64,000 nt of DNA. Source: Actinobacteria bacterium HGW-Actinobacteria-4 (GTDB lineage: Bacteria; Actinomycetota; Actinomycetes; Actinomycetales; Demequinaceae). The position numbers and the translations under genes were made by a program. Location of the stretch: contig PHEW01000003.1 of assembly GCA_002841315.1 (NCBI GenBank), positions 1 to 64,000 on the forward strand, written 5' to 3'. Positions 1-9,200 of this stretch are shown one piece after another (within the stretch, counting starts at the first letter, position 1; each line of letters starts with the position of its first letter). A model generated the notes under the pieces. It saw nothing but the letters and a program-made list of their open reading frames with translations. It ran no database searches and was not told where the DNA came from.

Positions 1-92
1 CCAGCCCCGCCGCCGCGCCAGCCCCGCCCCCGCGCCAGCCCCCACCGCCGCGCCAGCCCCTACCGCCGCGCCGGCTCCACCCCCGCGCGCCA
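1..92. repeat. GC-rich imperfect tandem repeat
   Basis: About five imperfect copies of a 17-18 bp unit (CCAGCCCCxCCGCCGCG) run from the window edge to about position 92. The unit is almost pure G and C. It could be the end of a low-complexity Ala/Pro/Gly-rich coding tail of a gene outside the window, or an intergenic minisatellite. No convincing reading frame can be closed inside the window. Confidence 0.6.
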
Positions 93-238
93 GTGGTCAC
101 ATTTGGCACGGTTTCCGCAGTCCCGTGACGGCACTGGTCAGATTTGTCCCGGTCCCAATGCGCGCGGACTCCGATCCAACGTGCCAAATCCGGCCAATGG
201 GTTCTGAGGAGTGCTGAAAGCGTGACAAATCTGACCAG
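93..238. repeat. Four-copy inverted repeat family (TGGTCAGATTTGtCaCG)
   Basis: Four related copies lie in a 146 bp non-coding stretch. TGGTCACATTTGGCACG (94-110) and TGGTCAGATTTGTCCCG (136-152) are on the plus strand; complements of the same unit lie at about 179-197 and 222-238. Two exact inverted pairs result: ATTTGGCACG 101-110 with 180-189, and CTGGTCAGATTTGTC 134-148 with 224-238. The order is plus, plus, minus, minus. Function unknown; it could be a regulatory array or a small mobile-repeat remnant. No gene is evident in positions 1-277. Confidence 0.75.
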
Positions 239-277
239 CACGGCGCAGTGGAGCGAGGCTCCGGTGCGCGGTGGTGC

Positions 278-895
278 CTAGCGCAGGGTGTTGGCCCCAG
301 GCACCACGAAGTCCGCGAGCGCCGCGGCGCGGGTGGCCTCCAGGAAGTTCTCGCGGTCGTGAGAGTCGACTCGCGTGGCGGCCTCTGCAGGTGTGCGGCC
401 CTTGGCGAGTTGGCGCTCCATCAGGCGAGGCCGGCACACCTCCCAGGTCTGGTCCACATAGATGAGGACATCCAGGTGGCCGCGCACCTCGGGCCAGCCG
501 TGCGATCCAGACCCCAAGAAGTTGCATTCGGTCACGACGCCGCGCGCCTCACGCGGCACCACCCAAGCGTCGGCCCCCGCGCCGTCTTGGGTGTGGCGGT
601 AGTTGGGGACCGTGACGTCGGCGGTGCCGTAGCTTCTGCGAACGTCACGCAAGAGCGTGGCGTACCCGGCAGTGTCGAATCCAGAAACGGTGCCGCGATC
701 GCGAAAGGTGCCGTCGGCATCGGCGAAACTCGCGTCGATGATGAATCCGTCCCCGGGGGAGTGGGCGAATCCGGTTGCTTCGCAGAGTGCGCGTGCGAGC
801 GTGGTCTTACCCCCTCCCGGTGGACCGGCGATACCTACGATCGTCCGTGCGCTACCCGACGCGGAAACTGCTCGTGCCAGGTCGTCAAGGTCCAC
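278..895 (-). CDS. P-loop nucleoside/nucleotide kinase family protein (uridine kinase-like)
   Basis: A 205-residue protein with a Walker A motif GPPGGGKT at residues 24-31, then an aspartate-rich DGFIID segment and a YRH/PNYRH substrate-side motif, as in the uridine kinase/pantothenate kinase-like branch of cytoplasmic P-loop kinases. Such proteins phosphorylate a sugar or nucleoside with ATP; the exact substrate cannot be read here. The start is GTG at 895. It has no Shine-Dalgarno but a TAGCCT box (902-907) exactly 6 bases upstream, the leaderless pattern seen repeatedly in this window. Monocistronic; the next gene downstream of it is outside the window. Confidence 0.75.
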   Translation of the reverse strand: MDLDDLARAVSASGSARTIVGIAGPPGGGKTTLARALCEATGFAHSPGDGFIIDASFADADGTFRDRGTVSGFDTAGYATLLRDVRRSYGTADVTVPNYRHTQDGAGADAWVVPREARGVVTECNFLGSGSHGWPEVRGHLDVLIYVDQTWEVCRPRLMERQLAKGRTPAEAATRVDSHDRENFLEATRAAALADFVVPGANTLR

Positions 896-919
896 CCGCT
901 CAGGCTAGCGCGGTGATCC

Positions 920-1504
920 CTACGCGGTGGCGGCATCCATCTCTGCGGCGAGGGCACCGGCAGGTACGAACATCTCCGCATAGTGGCGCACCCATGCAAC
1001 CTCGCCGTCCTGTGTGACGAGCGCGAAACTGTGGCTGGGACGGTCGCCGTGGCCGTAGATGCCGATCATGCCGTAGAGCGACGAGACCGCAGCACCGGGA
1101 TCAATGAGGATCGCGTCCCGGACGCCAAACCGTGCTTCTTCGTTTGCGACCAGATCGGGCGGGTCAACCATGATCGACAGCATGGTCAATCCCCGTTCTT
1201 CGAGGAGCGCGTCGAGTTCCGGAATCTGGGCGAAGCAACCGTCGCAACCAAGGCCCATCGAGAAGTACAAGAGCGTGTCGCCGTCGGCCAAAGCGTCTTC
1301 AAGCGATACTCGTTCTCCATCCGTGTTGGTGAGCGTGAATGCCGGCGCGACCGGCAGTACTCGTTGTTCCTGCTCGGAGACAAGTGCCACGACGACGAGC
1401 GCGGTGAGCGCCGCAGGAATGGTCAAGAAGGCGGCCCAGCCAAGGGCGACCCTGCGTCGCTCGTTCGCCTTGTCGAAGGAGGGTACCTTGGTGCGTCGGC
1501 TCAT
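920..1504 (-). CDS. Membrane-anchored thioredoxin-like protein
   Basis: 194 residues: a basic N-terminus, one transmembrane segment (about residues 17-40), then an AhpC/TSA-Redoxin-type thioredoxin fold with the redox pair in MGLGCDGCF (CxxC, near residue 90). It probably faces the outside of the membrane and takes electrons from the CcdA protein encoded just upstream. The start chosen is the ATG at 1504, one base after the ccdA stop with GAAGGGA ahead of it; a longer frame runs back into ccdA but is implausible. It is the last gene of the CsoR operon. Target substrates are unknown. Confidence 0.8.
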   Translation of the reverse strand: MSRRTKVPSFDKANERRRVALGWAAFLTIPAALTALVVVALVSEQEQRVLPVAPAFTLTNTDGERVSLEDALADGDTLLYFSMGLGCDGCFAQIPELDALLEERGLTMLSIMVDPPDLVANEEARFGVRDAILIDPGAAVSSLYGMIGIYGHGDRPSHSFALVTQDGEVAWVRHYAEMFVPAGALAAEMDAATA

Positions 1505-1505
1505 A

Positions 1506-2474
1506 TCAGTTCCCTTCGATGGTGGAGTGGGCGTGCGCGTGATCGTCCTCGGGCGCCGTGTGGCAGTTTCCGTGCTCGTCGTTGCTCGACGTGTCGGAGT
1601 CGACATCAGTTCGTTCGGGCGCGCTGCGCGGGCGGCGCGCCGACAACCAGATTGCTCCTGCCGCGATGGCGACCAACACCATCCCAGCGACGAAGTCGGG
1701 AATGAAGGCGAGCTGCGCAAGGACCGGAGCCAGGAAGTCCTCGATCTGTCGTGACATGCCCGCAGTGGCGCTGTTGGTGAGCGAGGCTCCGGTGAACGCC
1801 ACCACAAGCAATACGGCGGCCATCAAGATGAACATGATCGATGCCGCGATTCCTGATCGAGTGGAACTGATGCGAACGCCAGCGATACGGAAGGCAACTC
1901 GACGACTCCCGAAAGCCCGGTGCTCAGGACGCAAACGGTCCCAGGCGAGCGTCATCAGCAACAGCGGGAACACCATGCCAAAGATGTAGGCCATGCCCAC
2001 ACCTGCGCTGCCGATCAAGCTCGGGTTGAGTGCTGACAACATGAGCGCGCCGGCGAGTACGGGCGCGCAGCACGCGCTGGCCGCGCCGGAGAAGACTCCC
2101 AGCGCGAAGACGCCAGCAGAGTCCGTACGGGAGACGTCGGGCGCTCCTCGCAAGAAGGGAAGGGACCAGTTCGCGCCCGTGAGAGAGATGACTGCAAGAA
2201 CAATCAACAACACCCCGCCAGCGGCGTACACCGCCGTGTGGAAGCGCAACAGGCTTTCTGTCAGCATGCTCAAGCCCAGGGTGATGGGCAGGAGTACGGT
2301 CGCCAGACCCGCAGTGAAGATGAATGTGAGCGGTACAAGCCTCCAGCGATTGTTCCGCACCGACGCCGCGAGGAACGCGGGGAACATCACCACGATGCAG
2401 CACGGCGCGAATAGGGCCACCGATCCCGCCACAAACGCCGCGAGGAGGGAGCCTCCTAGGAATAGTCCTTCCAT
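1506..2474 (-). CDS. CcdA/DsbD-type thiol-disulfide transmembrane protein
   Basis: 322 residues with about seven or eight hydrophobic segments. It carries the two CcdA cysteine motifs: FAPCC near residue 24 and ASACCAP near residue 133. The family moves reducing equivalents from cytoplasmic thioredoxin across the membrane. The C-terminal tail is unusual: it ends in a His/Asp/Glu-rich stretch (HGNCHTAPEDDHAHAH) that looks metal-binding. It sits between a glutaredoxin-like gene (2478-2756) and a membrane thioredoxin gene (920-1504), so the operon encodes a complete relay from cytoplasm to outside. Regulation is probably by the co-transcribed CsoR. Confidence 0.85.
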   Translation of the reverse strand: MEGLFLGGSLLAAFVAGSVALFAPCCIVVMFPAFLAASVRNNRWRLVPLTFIFTAGLATVLLPITLGLSMLTESLLRFHTAVYAAGGVLLIVLAVISLTGANWSLPFLRGAPDVSRTDSAGVFALGVFSGAASACCAPVLAGALMLSALNPSLIGSAGVGMAYIFGMVFPLLLMTLAWDRLRPEHRAFGSRRVAFRIAGVRISSTRSGIAASIMFILMAAVLLVVAFTGASLTNSATAGMSRQIEDFLAPVLAQLAFIPDFVAGMVLVAIAAGAIWLSARRPRSAPERTDVDSDTSSNDEHGNCHTAPEDDHAHAHSTIEGN

Positions 2475-2477
2475 GTG

Positions 2478-2756
2478 TCAGGTCACCTCCACAGTGATGT
2501 TGAGCGCGGCTAGGTGTTTCTCCAGTTTGCGTCGCGAGATCCGGCCGTACCCGAAGTACTCTCCGGCGACCATGAGTAGCGGTGGGAAGGCAATGCGGTG
2601 GGTGACGGCGAGCGAGCGGCCTTCGTCGCTAAGGAGGTCGACCTTGCGCACGGTCATGGGAATGCGCGTGCCGAGGTCGTCAAGTATCGCTTGGGCATCG
2701 TCGCAGTAGTGGCACGCTGGTGCGCCCACGAGCACGACGTCGATGGGTAGTGACAT
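2478..2756 (-). CDS. Glutaredoxin/thioredoxin-like protein
   Basis: 92 residues beginning MSLPIDVVLVGAPACHYC. The CHYC motif (residues 15-18) and the cis-proline segment AFPPLLMV are those of a small glutaredoxin-family protein. The start at 2756 lies one base after the csoR stop (TGACATG). It ends 3 bp before ccdA. Likely role: cytoplasmic thiol donor or metal-thiol exchange partner in the CsoR-regulated operon. The longer frame upstream overlaps csoR and is rejected. Confidence 0.8.
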   Translation of the reverse strand: MSLPIDVVLVGAPACHYCDDAQAILDDLGTRIPMTVRKVDLLSDEGRSLAVTHRIAFPPLLMVAGEYFGYGRISRRKLEKHLAALNITVEVT

Positions 2757-2757
2757 G

Positions 2758-3105
2758 TCAAACCGCCACGTGGTCAGTTGGACCGTGACCAGCGTCGCCG
2801 TGGGAGGAGTGCGACTCGCAGGCATGTGCTGTGGACTTGCGGCCGGGCACAGCACCGAACAGCGCTGCCATGAGTTCGCTCACGATGTCGTCGATTCGGC
2901 CCTCCGCGGCGGCTTCGGGCACGCAACCCTTAAGGTGCGCCTCGATAATGTCGCGCCGAACACCCTCGAGTGCACCTTGGACTGCGGAGAGCTGGTGCAG
3001 GATGTCGATGCAGTAGCGGTCGTCGTCGGCCATGCGCACTACTGCGTCGAGGTGGCCGCGAGCCGTCCTGAGACGGAACCCAGTGGAACTTGTGTCCGCC
3101 CTCAT
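2758..3105 (-). CDS. csoR: CsoR-family metal-sensing repressor
   Basis: 115 residues, all-helical DUF156 family. The copper-site residues of CsoR are all present: Cys32 (RYCIDIL), His57 and Cys61 (EAHLKGCV). This favours a Cu(I)-type sensor over the formaldehyde (FrmR) or persulfide (CstR) types. The C-terminal 20 residues are His-rich and may bind extra metal. Its ATG overlaps the stop of the SHOCT gene by 4 bp. A GC-rich palindrome at 3396-3414, upstream of the operon, fits the known CsoR operator type, so the operon is probably self-repressed until metal rises. Confidence 0.88.
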   Translation of the reverse strand: MRADTSSTGFRLRTARGHLDAVVRMADDDRYCIDILHQLSAVQGALEGVRRDIIEAHLKGCVPEAAAEGRIDDIVSELMAALFGAVPGRKSTAHACESHSSHGDAGHGPTDHVAV

Positions 3106-3356
3106 CGTTTTGCTCTCAATGCGCGCTTGCGTTCGACGTACTCGGCGGTGTCGATCTCCCCCCGCGCAAACCGCTCGTCCAGGATGGCGAACGCGTCATA
3201 GCGGTGGTAGGCGGTTGCCGATTGATCATTGGTGGTGAGACCGGGCAAGACCCCGCGCATCGCGAGCACGATGAGCACGATCACCGCAATCCAGAACAAC
3301 CCCATGACCGGCCAAGCCCAACCCGCCATTGCATACCCAGGTCCATGCCATCCCAT
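3102..3356 (-). CDS. Small membrane protein with SHOCT domain
   Basis: 84 residues: a Gly/Trp/His-containing N-terminus, one transmembrane helix (about residues 16-36), then a C-terminal SHOCT domain (DAFAILDERFARGEIDTAEYVERK). SHOCT domains are short oligomerisation modules common in metal and envelope-stress loci. First gene of the operon; ATG at 3356 has GGAGG 8 bases upstream. It overlaps csoR by ATGA, so translation is probably coupled. Confidence 0.8.
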   Translation of the reverse strand: MGWHGPGYAMAGWAWPVMGLFWIAVIVLIVLAMRGVLPGLTTNDQSATAYHRYDAFAILDERFARGEIDTAEYVERKRALRAKR

Positions 3357-3395
3357 AATGATCGCCTCCGTCGACGTGCGTTTGACTTCACGCTA

Positions 3396-3414
3396 ACCCC
3401 ACCCCAGGTGGGGT
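3396..3414. promoter_or_regulatory. Putative CsoR operator
   Basis: ACCCCACC-CCA-GGTGGGGT: an exact 8 bp inverted repeat with a 3 bp spacer, located 40-58 bp upstream of the first gene of the csoR operon. G/C-tract palindromes of this kind flanked by TA steps are typical CsoR binding sites. The assignment rests on the motif plus the adjacent csoR gene. Confidence 0.7.
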
Positions 3415-3564
3415 AGGGCGGACGAAGGTCCCGACTGCGACGGTCAATGGTCGGCACACCACCGGTGCGTGAGGGTTGCTCGGCCCGCGCCCACGCTGCT
3501 GTCGGAAGCTCAAGGTCGAGGTGAAGCCTGCGACATACTGACATACGCGCGTTACGATGGGGGC

Positions 3565-3834
3565 ATGCGTACCACGATCCGCCTGAACGACGCCTTCTAT
3601 GACGAGGTCAAGAGGGCTGCTCAAGAGCGCGGCGAGACCTTCACCTCGTTTGTGGAGCGGGCGCTCACGGATGCCTTGGCTGGACGGCACGCGGAGATGG
3701 CTCAACCCGGCGGGTTTACCGTGCGTCCCTATCGAGGTGAAGGCGGGTTGTTGCCCGGGATTGACCTCCTGGACAAGGAGCAGATGGAGCAGCTGGCAGA
3801 ACCGCACCTCGCGCGGCAGGACTCCGCGGAGTGA
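3565..3834 (+). CDS. vapB: VapB-type antitoxin
   Basis: 89 residues: an N-terminal ribbon-helix-helix-like DNA-binding part (MRTTIRLNDAFYDEVKRAAQ) and a C-terminal acidic tail that would wrap the toxin. The ATG at 3565 lies 6 bases after TACGAT (3553-3558) with no Shine-Dalgarno, so the mRNA is probably leaderless; the longer frame upstream is rejected. It overlaps the toxin gene by GTGA, typical of type II toxin-antitoxin pairs. The antitoxin should repress its own promoter. Confidence 0.8.
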   Translation: MRTTIRLNDAFYDEVKRAAQERGETFTSFVERALTDALAGRHAEMAQPGGFTVRPYRGEGGLLPGIDLLDKEQMEQLAEPHLARQDSAE

Positions 3835-4271
3835 TCGCACCTGACGTCAACCTCCTGGTCTACGCCTATCGCGCAGAAATGCCTGAGCACGATGCTGCGG
3901 CGAGGTGGCTCGAAAACATGGGCAATGGCCGCAAGCCCCTCGCGCTATCGAGCCTGGTAGTCGCAGGCTATCTCCGACTCGTCACAAATCCCAGGATCTT
4001 CGCCCAGCCGACGCCACTGCACGAGGCCTGGGGTCACATGCGCCAGTTGAGGGCTACCGAGGTGTGCACGATGGTGTGGCCAGGGAGGCGCCATCTTGAC
4101 TTACTTGAACAACTGTCCCTGAAGTACGGCATCACGGGTGCCGGGCTGAGTCACGCAGCGCACGCCGCGGTAGCGATGGAGTGGGACGCCGTTTGGGCCA
4201 CTGCAGATCGCGGCTTCGCCCAGTTCACCGAGTTGATGGTGATCTACCCGCTCGACGATTCAGCCAGCTGA
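3831..4271 (+). CDS. vapC: VapC-type PIN-domain toxin ribonuclease
   Basis: 146 residues with PIN-domain features: Asp4 in MIAPDVNLLVYAYR, a middle acidic residue region, and late Asp residues in EWDAVWATADRGFAQF. VapC proteins cut tRNA or rRNA at specific sites when freed from VapB. GTG start overlaps the vapB stop by 4 bp. The length is at the upper end of the family norm. All expected acidic residues appear present, so it is probably active. Confidence 0.85.
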   Translation: MIAPDVNLLVYAYRAEMPEHDAAARWLENMGNGRKPLALSSLVVAGYLRLVTNPRIFAQPTPLHEAWGHMRQLRATEVCTMVWPGRRHLDLLEQLSLKYGITGAGLSHAAHAAVAMEWDAVWATADRGFAQFTELMVIYPLDDSAS

Positions 4272-4324
4272 AGCGTCTTACATGGTGAGAACGTGAACCA
4301 CGATGTGAGATTCTCGGGAAATGG

Positions 4325-4360
4325 TGTGACAAACGCGCCCGAGAGGCGTACAGTCAAACC
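4325..4360 (+). promoter_or_regulatory. Promoter of the ilvB leader
   Basis: A -35-like TGTGAC (4325-4330) and a -10-like TACAGT (4349-4354) are separated by 18 bp. The leader peptide ATG follows 6 bases after the -10 box, so transcription should start at or next to the ATG and the leader would be translated from a leaderless end. Confidence 0.6.
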
Positions 4361-4405
4361 ATGCAGACGAACCTCGTAGTAGTTACCGGGCGCGCGGACT
4401 CTTAG
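4361..4405 (+). CDS. ilvB leader peptide (attenuation)
   Basis: A 14-codon frame, [14 protein letters not shown]. It contains four consecutive branched-chain codons, CTC GTA GTA GTT. Two are GTA, a codon this high-GC genome rarely uses. It ends 115 bp before ilvB and is followed by competing hairpins and a T-run. This is the classical layout for ribosome-mediated attenuation by charged tRNA-Leu and tRNA-Val. Confidence 0.82.
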   Translation: MQTNLVVVTGRADS

Positions 4406-4464
4406 TCCAAGCCCAGGCATCGTCCGCGCGCATCCCCGACAGCCACCAGGCCTAGGGGTTTTTT
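4390..4464 (+). terminator. ilvB attenuator: competing hairpins and T-run
   Basis: A 10 bp perfect stem GCGCGCGGAC (4390-4399) / GTCCGCGCGC (4422-4431) starts inside the leader frame. A second possible stem pairs CCCAGGC (4412-4418) with GCCTAGGG (4450-4457, one bulge) just before six T residues (4459-4464). The two cannot coexist, because the 5' arm of the second lies in the loop of the first. A ribosome stalled on the Val codons would free the first stem and so block termination. A small hairpin GGACT/AGTCC (4396-4408) is also possible. Confidence 0.7.
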
Positions 4465-4520
4465 CATGCGAGGCGGACTGCGAGATTCGCCTCCTTCATC
4501 GATCAGCACCAGGAGAGAAG

Positions 4521-6365
4521 ATGGCACAGGTTAAGGCCCCCAAGCCTTCCGCCCCGGCGCAGAATGCCCCGAGCGCACACACCACCCCAGTCTCGGGCGG
4601 CTCGGCGCAGGTCCGCGAAGAGATGAATGGCGCGCAGTCGTTGATCCGCTCACTCGAGCAGGCCGGCGCGACGGACATCTTTGGTCTACCCGGCGGAGCG
4701 ATCCTGCCCGCCTATGACCCGCTCATGGACTCCACGATCCTGCGCCACATCCTGGTGCGCCACGAGCAGGGTGCGGGCCACGCGGCCCAAGGCTACGCCC
4801 ACGCGACCGGTCGCCCCGGCGTCTGCATCGCGACCTCCGGCCCGGGCGCGACCAACCTTGTCACCCCCATTGCCGACGCGAACATGGACTCCATCCCGCT
4901 GGTGGCCATCACCGGCCAGGTGGGTGCCGCGATGATCGGCACGGACGCCTTCCAAGAGGCTGACATCGTGGGGATCACGCAGCCCATCACCAAGCACAAC
5001 ATGCTGGTCACCAACCCTGACGACATCCCACGCGCAGTCGCGGAGGCCTTCTACATCGCGACCCACGGCCGGCCCGGCCCCGTGCTGGTGGACATCGCGA
5101 AGTCCGCGCTCCAGGAGCGCACGCACTTCTCGTGGCCCACCACCATCGACTTGCCCGGATTCAACGCCGGCGCCAAGCCGCACGCCAAGACCATCCAAGA
5201 GGCGGCCCGTCTGCTCGCTACCGCAAGGCGACCCGTGCTCTACGTGGGCGGCGGCGTGATCCGGTCCGGAGCATCGGCCGGATTGAGGAAGCTCACCGAT
5301 CTGTCCGGCGCAGCCGTGGTGACCACCCTCATGGCTCGCGGCGCGCTGCCCGACAGCCACCCGCAGCACCTGGGCATGCCCGGTATGCACGGAACCGTGG
5401 CAGCGGTGGCCGCGCTTCAGAAGGCCGACCTTGTGGTCGCCCTGGGCGCGCGGTTCGACGACCGGGTGACGGGCAAGCTGGAGAGCTTCGCTCCGCTCGC
5501 GACCATCGTTCACGCCGACATTGACCCTGCGGAGATCGGCAAGAACCGGAAGGTCGACGTGCCGATCGTCGGCGACCTCAAGGATGTGTTTGCTGCGCTG
5601 GTGCCCGCCCTTAAGGAGGAGCACCTCAAGCACGGCAAGCCGGACCTCGAGGCGTGGTGGGTGCAGCTAGACGACTGGCGCGACACCTACCAGTTGGGCT
5701 TCACGCCCACCGAAGATGGCCACAGTTCGCCGCAGCACGTGATCCAGCGCCTGGGCGAGATCTCCGGCCCGGAGACCATCTTCACCGCAGGCGTGGGCCA
5801 GCACCAGATGTGGGCCAGCCAGTTCATCAAGTACGAGCGCCCCAACTCGTGGATCAACTCGGGGGGCCTGGGCACCATGGGATTCTCGGTGCCCGCCGCG
5901 ATGGGCGCCAAGGTGGGCGAGCCCGACCGCACTGTGTGGGCCATCGACGGCGACGGCTGCTTCCAGATGACCAACCAAGAGCTCGTGACCTGCGCGCTCA
6001 ACGAGATCCCCATCAAGGTGGCGATCATCAACAACAGTTCGCTGGGCATGGTTCGCCAGTGGCAGACGCTGTTCTACAACCAGCGCTACTCGTTCACCGA
6101 TCTCAACACCGGCCACGGCACGCGCCGCATCCCCGACTTCGTGAAGCTCGCGGAGTCCATGGGCTGTGCGGGCCTGCGCTGCGAGACCGACGCCGACGTG
6201 GACGCGACCATCAAGCGCGCCATGGAGATCAACGACCAGCCTGTGGTGGTGGACTTCACCGTGTCTCGCGACGCGATGGTGTGGCCCATGGTCGCGGCCG
6301 GCACGAGCAACGATGAGATTCAGTACGCCAAGGGCATCGCCCCCAAGTGGGACCGTGAGGACTAG
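4521..6365 (+). CDS. ilvB: Acetolactate synthase large (catalytic) subunit
   Basis: 614 residues with the three thiamine-diphosphate enzyme domains. The N-terminal domain carries the cofactor-activating Glu82 ([14 protein letters not shown]), the middle domain binds FAD, and the C-terminal domain has the ThDP/Mg motif starting GDG near residue 476 and ending NN near 502. It condenses two pyruvates (valine, leucine) or pyruvate and 2-oxobutyrate (isoleucine). There is an actinobacterial-style Ala/Pro-rich N-terminal extension of about 35 residues. AGGAGAGAAG precedes the ATG. First structural gene of the operon, downstream of the attenuator; ilvN follows after 3 bp. Confidence 0.97.
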   Translation: MAQVKAPKPSAPAQNAPSAHTTPVSGGSAQVREEMNGAQSLIRSLEQAGATDIFGLPGGAILPAYDPLMDSTILRHILVRHEQGAGHAAQGYAHATGRPGVCIATSGPGATNLVTPIADANMDSIPLVAITGQVGAAMIGTDAFQEADIVGITQPITKHNMLVTNPDDIPRAVAEAFYIATHGRPGPVLVDIAKSALQERTHFSWPTTIDLPGFNAGAKPHAKTIQEAARLLATARRPVLYVGGGVIRSGASAGLRKLTDLSGAAVVTTLMARGALPDSHPQHLGMPGMHGTVAAVAALQKADLVVALGARFDDRVTGKLESFAPLATIVHADIDPAEIGKNRKVDVPIVGDLKDVFAALVPALKEEHLKHGKPDLEAWWVQLDDWRDTYQLGFTPTEDGHSSPQHVIQRLGEISGPETIFTAGVGQHQMWASQFIKYERPNSWINSGGLGTMGFSVPAAMGAKVGEPDRTVWAIDGDGCFQMTNQELVTCALNEIPIKVAIINNSSLGMVRQWQTLFYNQRYSFTDLNTGHGTRRIPDFVKLAESMGCAGLRCETDADVDATIKRAMEINDQPVVVDFTVSRDAMVWPMVAAGTSNDEIQYAKGIAPKWDRED

Positions 6366-6368
6366 ATC

Positions 6369-7977
<1,609 letters not shown>

Positions 7978-7989
7978 CGGGGGATACAC

Positions 7990-9042
7990 GTGACCAACCA
8001 CCGCCTTGCAGTAGTAGCCGGCGACGGCATCGGCCCCGAGGTCGTTGCGGAGGGGCTCAAGTGCCTCGCCGCGGCGACCGAGGGCACCGACATCACCTTC
8101 GAGACCACCGAGTTCAACCTGGGCGCGCAGCGTTGGCACGCCACGGGGGAGACGCTCACGGATGAGGATCTCGCGGCGATCGCGGGCCACGACGTGATCC
8201 TGCTCGGTGCGATTGGAGACCCCACGGTGCCGTCGGGCGTGTTGGAGCGCGGACTGTTGCTCAAGCTGCGCTTTGCGCTAGACCAGTACGTGAACCTACG
8301 TCCCTCGCGCCTGTACCCCGGCGAGGTGTCGCCTCTGCGCGACGTCACCGAGATTGACTTCATCGTGGTCCGCGAGGGCACCGAGGGTCCGTACGTGGGC
8401 AACGGCGGCGCGCTGCGTGTCGACACGCCTCACGAGATCGCCACCGAGGTCTCTGTCAACACCCGGCACGGTGTGGAGCGCGTGGTGCGCTACGCGTTCT
8501 CCGTGGCCGCCGGGCGCGAGCGCAAGCAGCTCACTCTGGTTCACAAGCACAACGTGTTGGTCCACGCGGGTCACTTGTGGCGCCGCACGGTCGAGGCCGT
8601 CGCGCCGGAGTTCCCCGACGTCACGTGGGACTACCTGCACATTGACGCCGCGACCATCGTGATGACCACCAACCCCGCGAAGTTCGACGTCATCGTGACC
8701 GACAACCTTTTTGGTGACATCCTCACCGACCAGGCGGCTGCGGTCAGCGGCGGCATTGGACTCGCGGCATCCGGCAACATCAATGCCGACAAGACCGCGC
8801 CGTCCATGTTCGAGCCTGTTCACGGCTCCGCGCCGGATATCGCGGGCAAGGGCATCGCGGATCCGTCCGCAACGGTGCTCTCGGTCGCGATGCTGCTCGA
8901 GTTCCTGGGATACAGCGAGCTCGCACAGACGGTTGAGGCGGCAGTTGCGGCCGATGCTGCCGAGCGTGGCGCTTTGCCGTCCCGTTCCACGGTAGAAGTG
9001 GGCGACGCTTTGGCCGCCCGCATCAAGGCATCGCGGGCGTAG
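7990..9042 (+). CDS. leuB: 3-isopropylmalate dehydrogenase
   Basis: 350 residues, beta-decarboxylating dehydrogenase family. Visible are GDGIGPEV at the N-terminus, the substrate-loop arginines in [10 protein letters not shown], the catalytic Lys/Asp region ([17 protein letters not shown]) and the Mg-binding [10 protein letters not shown]. It oxidises 3-isopropylmalate in leucine synthesis with NAD. GTG start with a GGGGGA ribosome site, 12 bp after ilvC. The leucine gene is therefore embedded in the ilv operon rather than in a leuCD cluster. Confidence 0.95.
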   Translation: MTNHRLAVVAGDGIGPEVVAEGLKCLAAATEGTDITFETTEFNLGAQRWHATGETLTDEDLAAIAGHDVILLGAIGDPTVPSGVLERGLLLKLRFALDQYVNLRPSRLYPGEVSPLRDVTEIDFIVVREGTEGPYVGNGGALRVDTPHEIATEVSVNTRHGVERVVRYAFSVAAGRERKQLTLVHKHNVLVHAGHLWRRTVEAVAPEFPDVTWDYLHIDAATIVMTTNPAKFDVIVTDNLFGDILTDQAAAVSGGIGLAASGNINADKTAPSMFEPVHGSAPDIAGKGIADPSATVLSVAMLLEFLGYSELAQTVEAAVAADAAERGALPSRSTVEVGDALAARIKASRA

Positions 9043-9097
9043 GGCCGACACCGCCATGCTTGCCGCCGCTGCGCTTACGACGGCCCCTTGGCGCTGT

Positions 9098-9144
9098 GCG
9101 AACATGAGGGTCACTACTGGGCGGAATGTGACACTCATGTTCGC
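9098..9144. repeat. Long imperfect inverted repeat between leuB and ilvE
   Basis: GCGAACATGAGGGTCAC (9098-9114) and GTGACACTCATGTTCGC (9128-9144) pair at 16 of 17 positions around a 13-base loop. There is no T-run, so it is not a classical terminator. It may be an RNA processing/stability element or a partial terminator that lowers ilvE relative to the upstream genes, or an operator for an unknown regulator. Confidence 0.7.
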
Positions 9145-9200
9145 AAGGAACGCGTGGCGAGCGGCTTCACCCGACAGTTGGCACCCGAGAGAGGCCTGAC

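Noticed and set aside
4686-5633. Long open frame antisense to ilvB
   Set aside because: Mirror frame of a high-GC gene; no family signature, no ribosome site, and ilvB is certain.
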